Part shown: piece after piece, positions 41,336 through 42,621 of the stretch
Layout: each line of letters starts with the position of its first letter
Numbering within the stretch: position 1 is the stretch's first letter
Assembly (NCBI GenBank): GCA_018715745.1
Contig: DVLA01000022.1
Span: forward strand, 1-42,621
Direction of reading: 5' to 3'
DNA: 42,621 nucleotides
Source of the DNA: Candidatus Coprenecus stercoripullorum
GTDB lineage: Bacteria > Bacteroidota > Bacteroidia > Bacteroidales > UBA932
Notes under the pieces: model-generated
What the model saw: the letters and a program-made list of their open reading frames with translations, nothing else
The model's database searches: none
What the model was told of the DNA's origin: nothing
Position numbers and translations under genes: made by a program

Positions 41336-41358
41336 AACTACTAAAAAAATTAGGAGTT
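41336..41358. promoter_or_regulatory. Operator-like dyad in front of blaI
   Basis: AACTACTAA (41336-41344) is mirrored by TTAGGAGTT (41350-41358) with one mismatch in nine and a five-A spacer. It lies where the -33 region of the blaI promoter should be, since the TACCTTTG box is at 41373-41380. BlaI/MecI repressors bind such dyads before their own genes, so self-repression is the natural reading. Confidence 0.6.
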
Positions 41359-41372
41359 GTGGGATTTTTGAT

Positions 41373-41380
41373 TACCTTTG
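41373..41380 (+). promoter_or_regulatory. -7 promoter box of blaI-blaR1
   Basis: TACCTTTG matches TAnnTTTG exactly and ends 26 bases before the blaI ATG at 41407. The operator-like dyad lies 14 bases upstream of it. Confidence 0.6.
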
Positions 41381-41406
41381 CGAAAAACAACAAATAAAAT
41401 ACCGAT

Positions 41407-41784
41407 ATGAAGCAGAGACTTACGGCCAAAGAAGAAGAGGTGATGGACATACTCTGGAATGACAAGGGAGAAGGAATGTTTATCAGGGACATAGTAGCAG
41501 CCATGCCCGATCCCAAACCAAATTACAATACCGTGGCGACCCAGGTAAGGTTTCTGGAGGAAAAAGGATTCGTAGTCCGCAGGCCCATGGCCAACTCGTA
41601 CCGGTACAGCGTCGCGATAAGCGGTCGGGAATACCGGGGACAGACTGTCGGGGACCTGGTGTCAAGGTACTACGACAACTCATATACCAGCCTGGTCTCG
41701 CAGTTCGTGGAGGAGGAAAAGATGGGGCTTGAGGAGCTGAAGGCCCTGATAGCTGAAATAGAAAACAAAAACAGTGGAAAATGA
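41407..41784 (+). CDS. BlaI/MecI/CopY-family transcriptional repressor
   Basis: A 125-residue winged-helix repressor. The HTH region is seen in RLTAKEEEVMDILWNDKGEGMFIRDIVAAM, with the recognition part NYNTVATQVRFLEEKGFVVRR, and a helical dimer domain (GDLVSRYYDNSYTSLVSQFVEEEKMGLEELKALIAEIENK). BlaI-type proteins hold the promoter closed until cleaved after signalling by the partner sensor. It overlaps the downstream sensor gene by ATGA. The resistance target, if any, is not in the window. Confidence 0.92.
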   Translation: MKQRLTAKEEEVMDILWNDKGEGMFIRDIVAAMPDPKPNYNTVATQVRFLEEKGFVVRRPMANSYRYSVAISGREYRGQTVGDLVSRYYDNSYTSLVSQFVEEEKMGLEELKALIAEIENKNSGK

Positions 41785-42621
41785 TACATTGGCTATTGAA
41801 AACGGCCCTGTTGCTGGCGGGATTCTACGCTTTCTTCATGCTGTTCATGAGGAAGACCACGCTGTTCCGCCTCAACCGTGCGGTCCTGCTGTCCGGAACG
41901 GCCGCATGCCTGATGCTGCCGACAGTCAGGATAAATGTGGATATCCCCCCGGCTGACGTTTTCCCGCCTTTGCAGATTTTCCTGCCCGCAACCGCTGTCG
42001 GAGCGGAGAATGCGGCGGAGGCAGCTGTGCACGGGCCGGACTGGAAAATGCTGGCACACTCGGCCTATGCCGCAGGGTTCGCCGCCGTCATTATATCTTC
42101 GGCCGTGTCTTCAGCCCGTATACGCAAAACCATACGCCGATATAAGGGCGTGCGCTACTGTTACAACGGGAAAAGACACGTGATGCTTCACGTATCGGAG
42201 AAGGACATGCCGTCGTTCAGTTTCATGAACCATGTAGTTATCAGCCGAAACGACTATGAAAATCACCCGGAAATACTGCTCCATGAATGTACGCACGCTG
42301 GCCGGCGCCATTCGGCGGACATGCTTTTCATGTCGATAGTCTGCGCACTCTACTGGTTCAACCCGTTAGTCTGGATGATACGCTCCGAGATCCGGATGAT
42401 GCACGAATACGAGGCTGACGAGGCAGTTCTCAAACAAGGCATCGATGCTACCAAATATCAACTCTTGTTAGTGAGGAAAGCTGTGGGAGACAACCGTTTC
42501 CTGATCGCGAGCAGCTTCAGTCACAGCAAAATTAAAAACCGAATCACCATGATGAAGAAAAACAAAACCTCAAAACGGGCGGCGCTGGCCTACATTGCCT
42601 GCCTGCCCCTGCTTCTGGCCG
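41781..42621 (+). CDS. BlaR1/MecR1-type M56 sensor peptidase, truncated by window end
   Basis: The first 280 residues are seen; the gene runs off the window. The start ATG overlaps the blaI stop. Membrane helices lie at about 5-20, 35-48, 95-115 and 195-210. The zinc motif HECTH with the following RRHSADMLFMSIVCALYWFNPLVW and the downstream EYEADEAVL is the M56 signature. The sensor cleaves BlaI after an extracellular cue. Whether its C-terminus carries a penicillin-binding, TonB or plug-like domain lies outside the window. Confidence 0.9.
   Translation, partial: MIHWLLKTALLLAGFYAFFMLFMRKTTLFRLNRAVLLSGTAACLMLPTVRINVDIPPADVFPPLQIFLPATAVGAENAAEAAVHGPDWKMLAHSAYAAGFAAVIISSAVSSARIRKTIRRYKGVRYCYNGKRHVMLHVSEKDMPSFSFMNHVVISRNDYENHPEILLHECTHAGRRHSADMLFMSIVCALYWFNPLVWMIRSEIRMMHEYEADEAVLKQGIDATKYQLLLVRKAVGDNRFLIASSFSHSKIKNRITMMKKNKTSKRAALAYIACLPLLLA

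Overview
The window looks like a chromosomal segment of a Bacteroidetes bacterium, most likely a gut-type Bacteroidales. The support is the promoter style (TAnnTTTG -7 boxes a short distance before many start codons, few Shine-Dalgarno sequences) together with family content typical of that phylum: an S46 dipeptidyl peptidase, BACON-like lipoproteins, a GH5 mannanase-like lipoprotein, paired POT transporters, a TPR/AraC-type regulator, BlaI/BlaR1, and the rplM-rpsI-rpsB-tsf ribosomal cluster. Base composition is near 50 % GC. A finer assignment such as Rikenellaceae is a guess. I found no tRNA, rRNA, CRISPR array, transposase or prophage gene; gene packing is dense, with no gene-free stretch above 300 bases.

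Layout. 1-6.2 kb: miaB and an OsmC-like gene (+) converge on cysS (-) across a very strong hairpin; then a short ssb (-) diverges from a zinc-ribbon gene (+), with two perfect dyads between them, followed by glmS (-). 6.3-10.5 kb: a membrane-anchored PHP-fold protein (+), then the rplM-rpsI-rpsB-tsf operon (-) with a 175-base untranslated leader before rpsB. 10.6-12.9 kb: a tiny membrane protein, a dihydrouridine synthase and phosphofructokinase. 12.9-15.8 kb: a minus-strand run with an M24 aminopeptidase P, a DUF456 membrane protein and two small BACON-like lipoproteins.

15.8-21.5 kb is a tightly packed seven-gene plus-strand run: a SIMPL protein, an S24/S26-like protein lacking its catalytic residues, a GH5 lipoprotein, a cysteine-rich DUF2284 protein overlapping a porin-like barrel, an unknown helical protein and a DUF1963 protein. 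21.5-23.3 kb is an ECF sigma factor / anti-sigma cassette followed by a secreted protein made of TonB-plug-like units and closed by a terminator; this is the most system-like unit here. 23.4-28.2 kb holds two tandem POT transporters and an FN3-like lipoprotein.

28.3-36.4 kb: an M50-like membrane protease, yqeY and aspS (-), a ureohydrolase-fold protein (+) divergent from aspS, mrp with an S46 peptidase (-), and glycerate kinase (+). 36.5-41.2 kb (all -): two small outer-membrane barrels, a lipoprotein and a TPR-membrane-AraC regulator. 41.4 kb to the end: blaI and the start of blaR1, with a clear operator-like dyad in front. A dispersed repeat appears twice, before miaB (where it carries the promoter) and antisense behind glycerate kinase.
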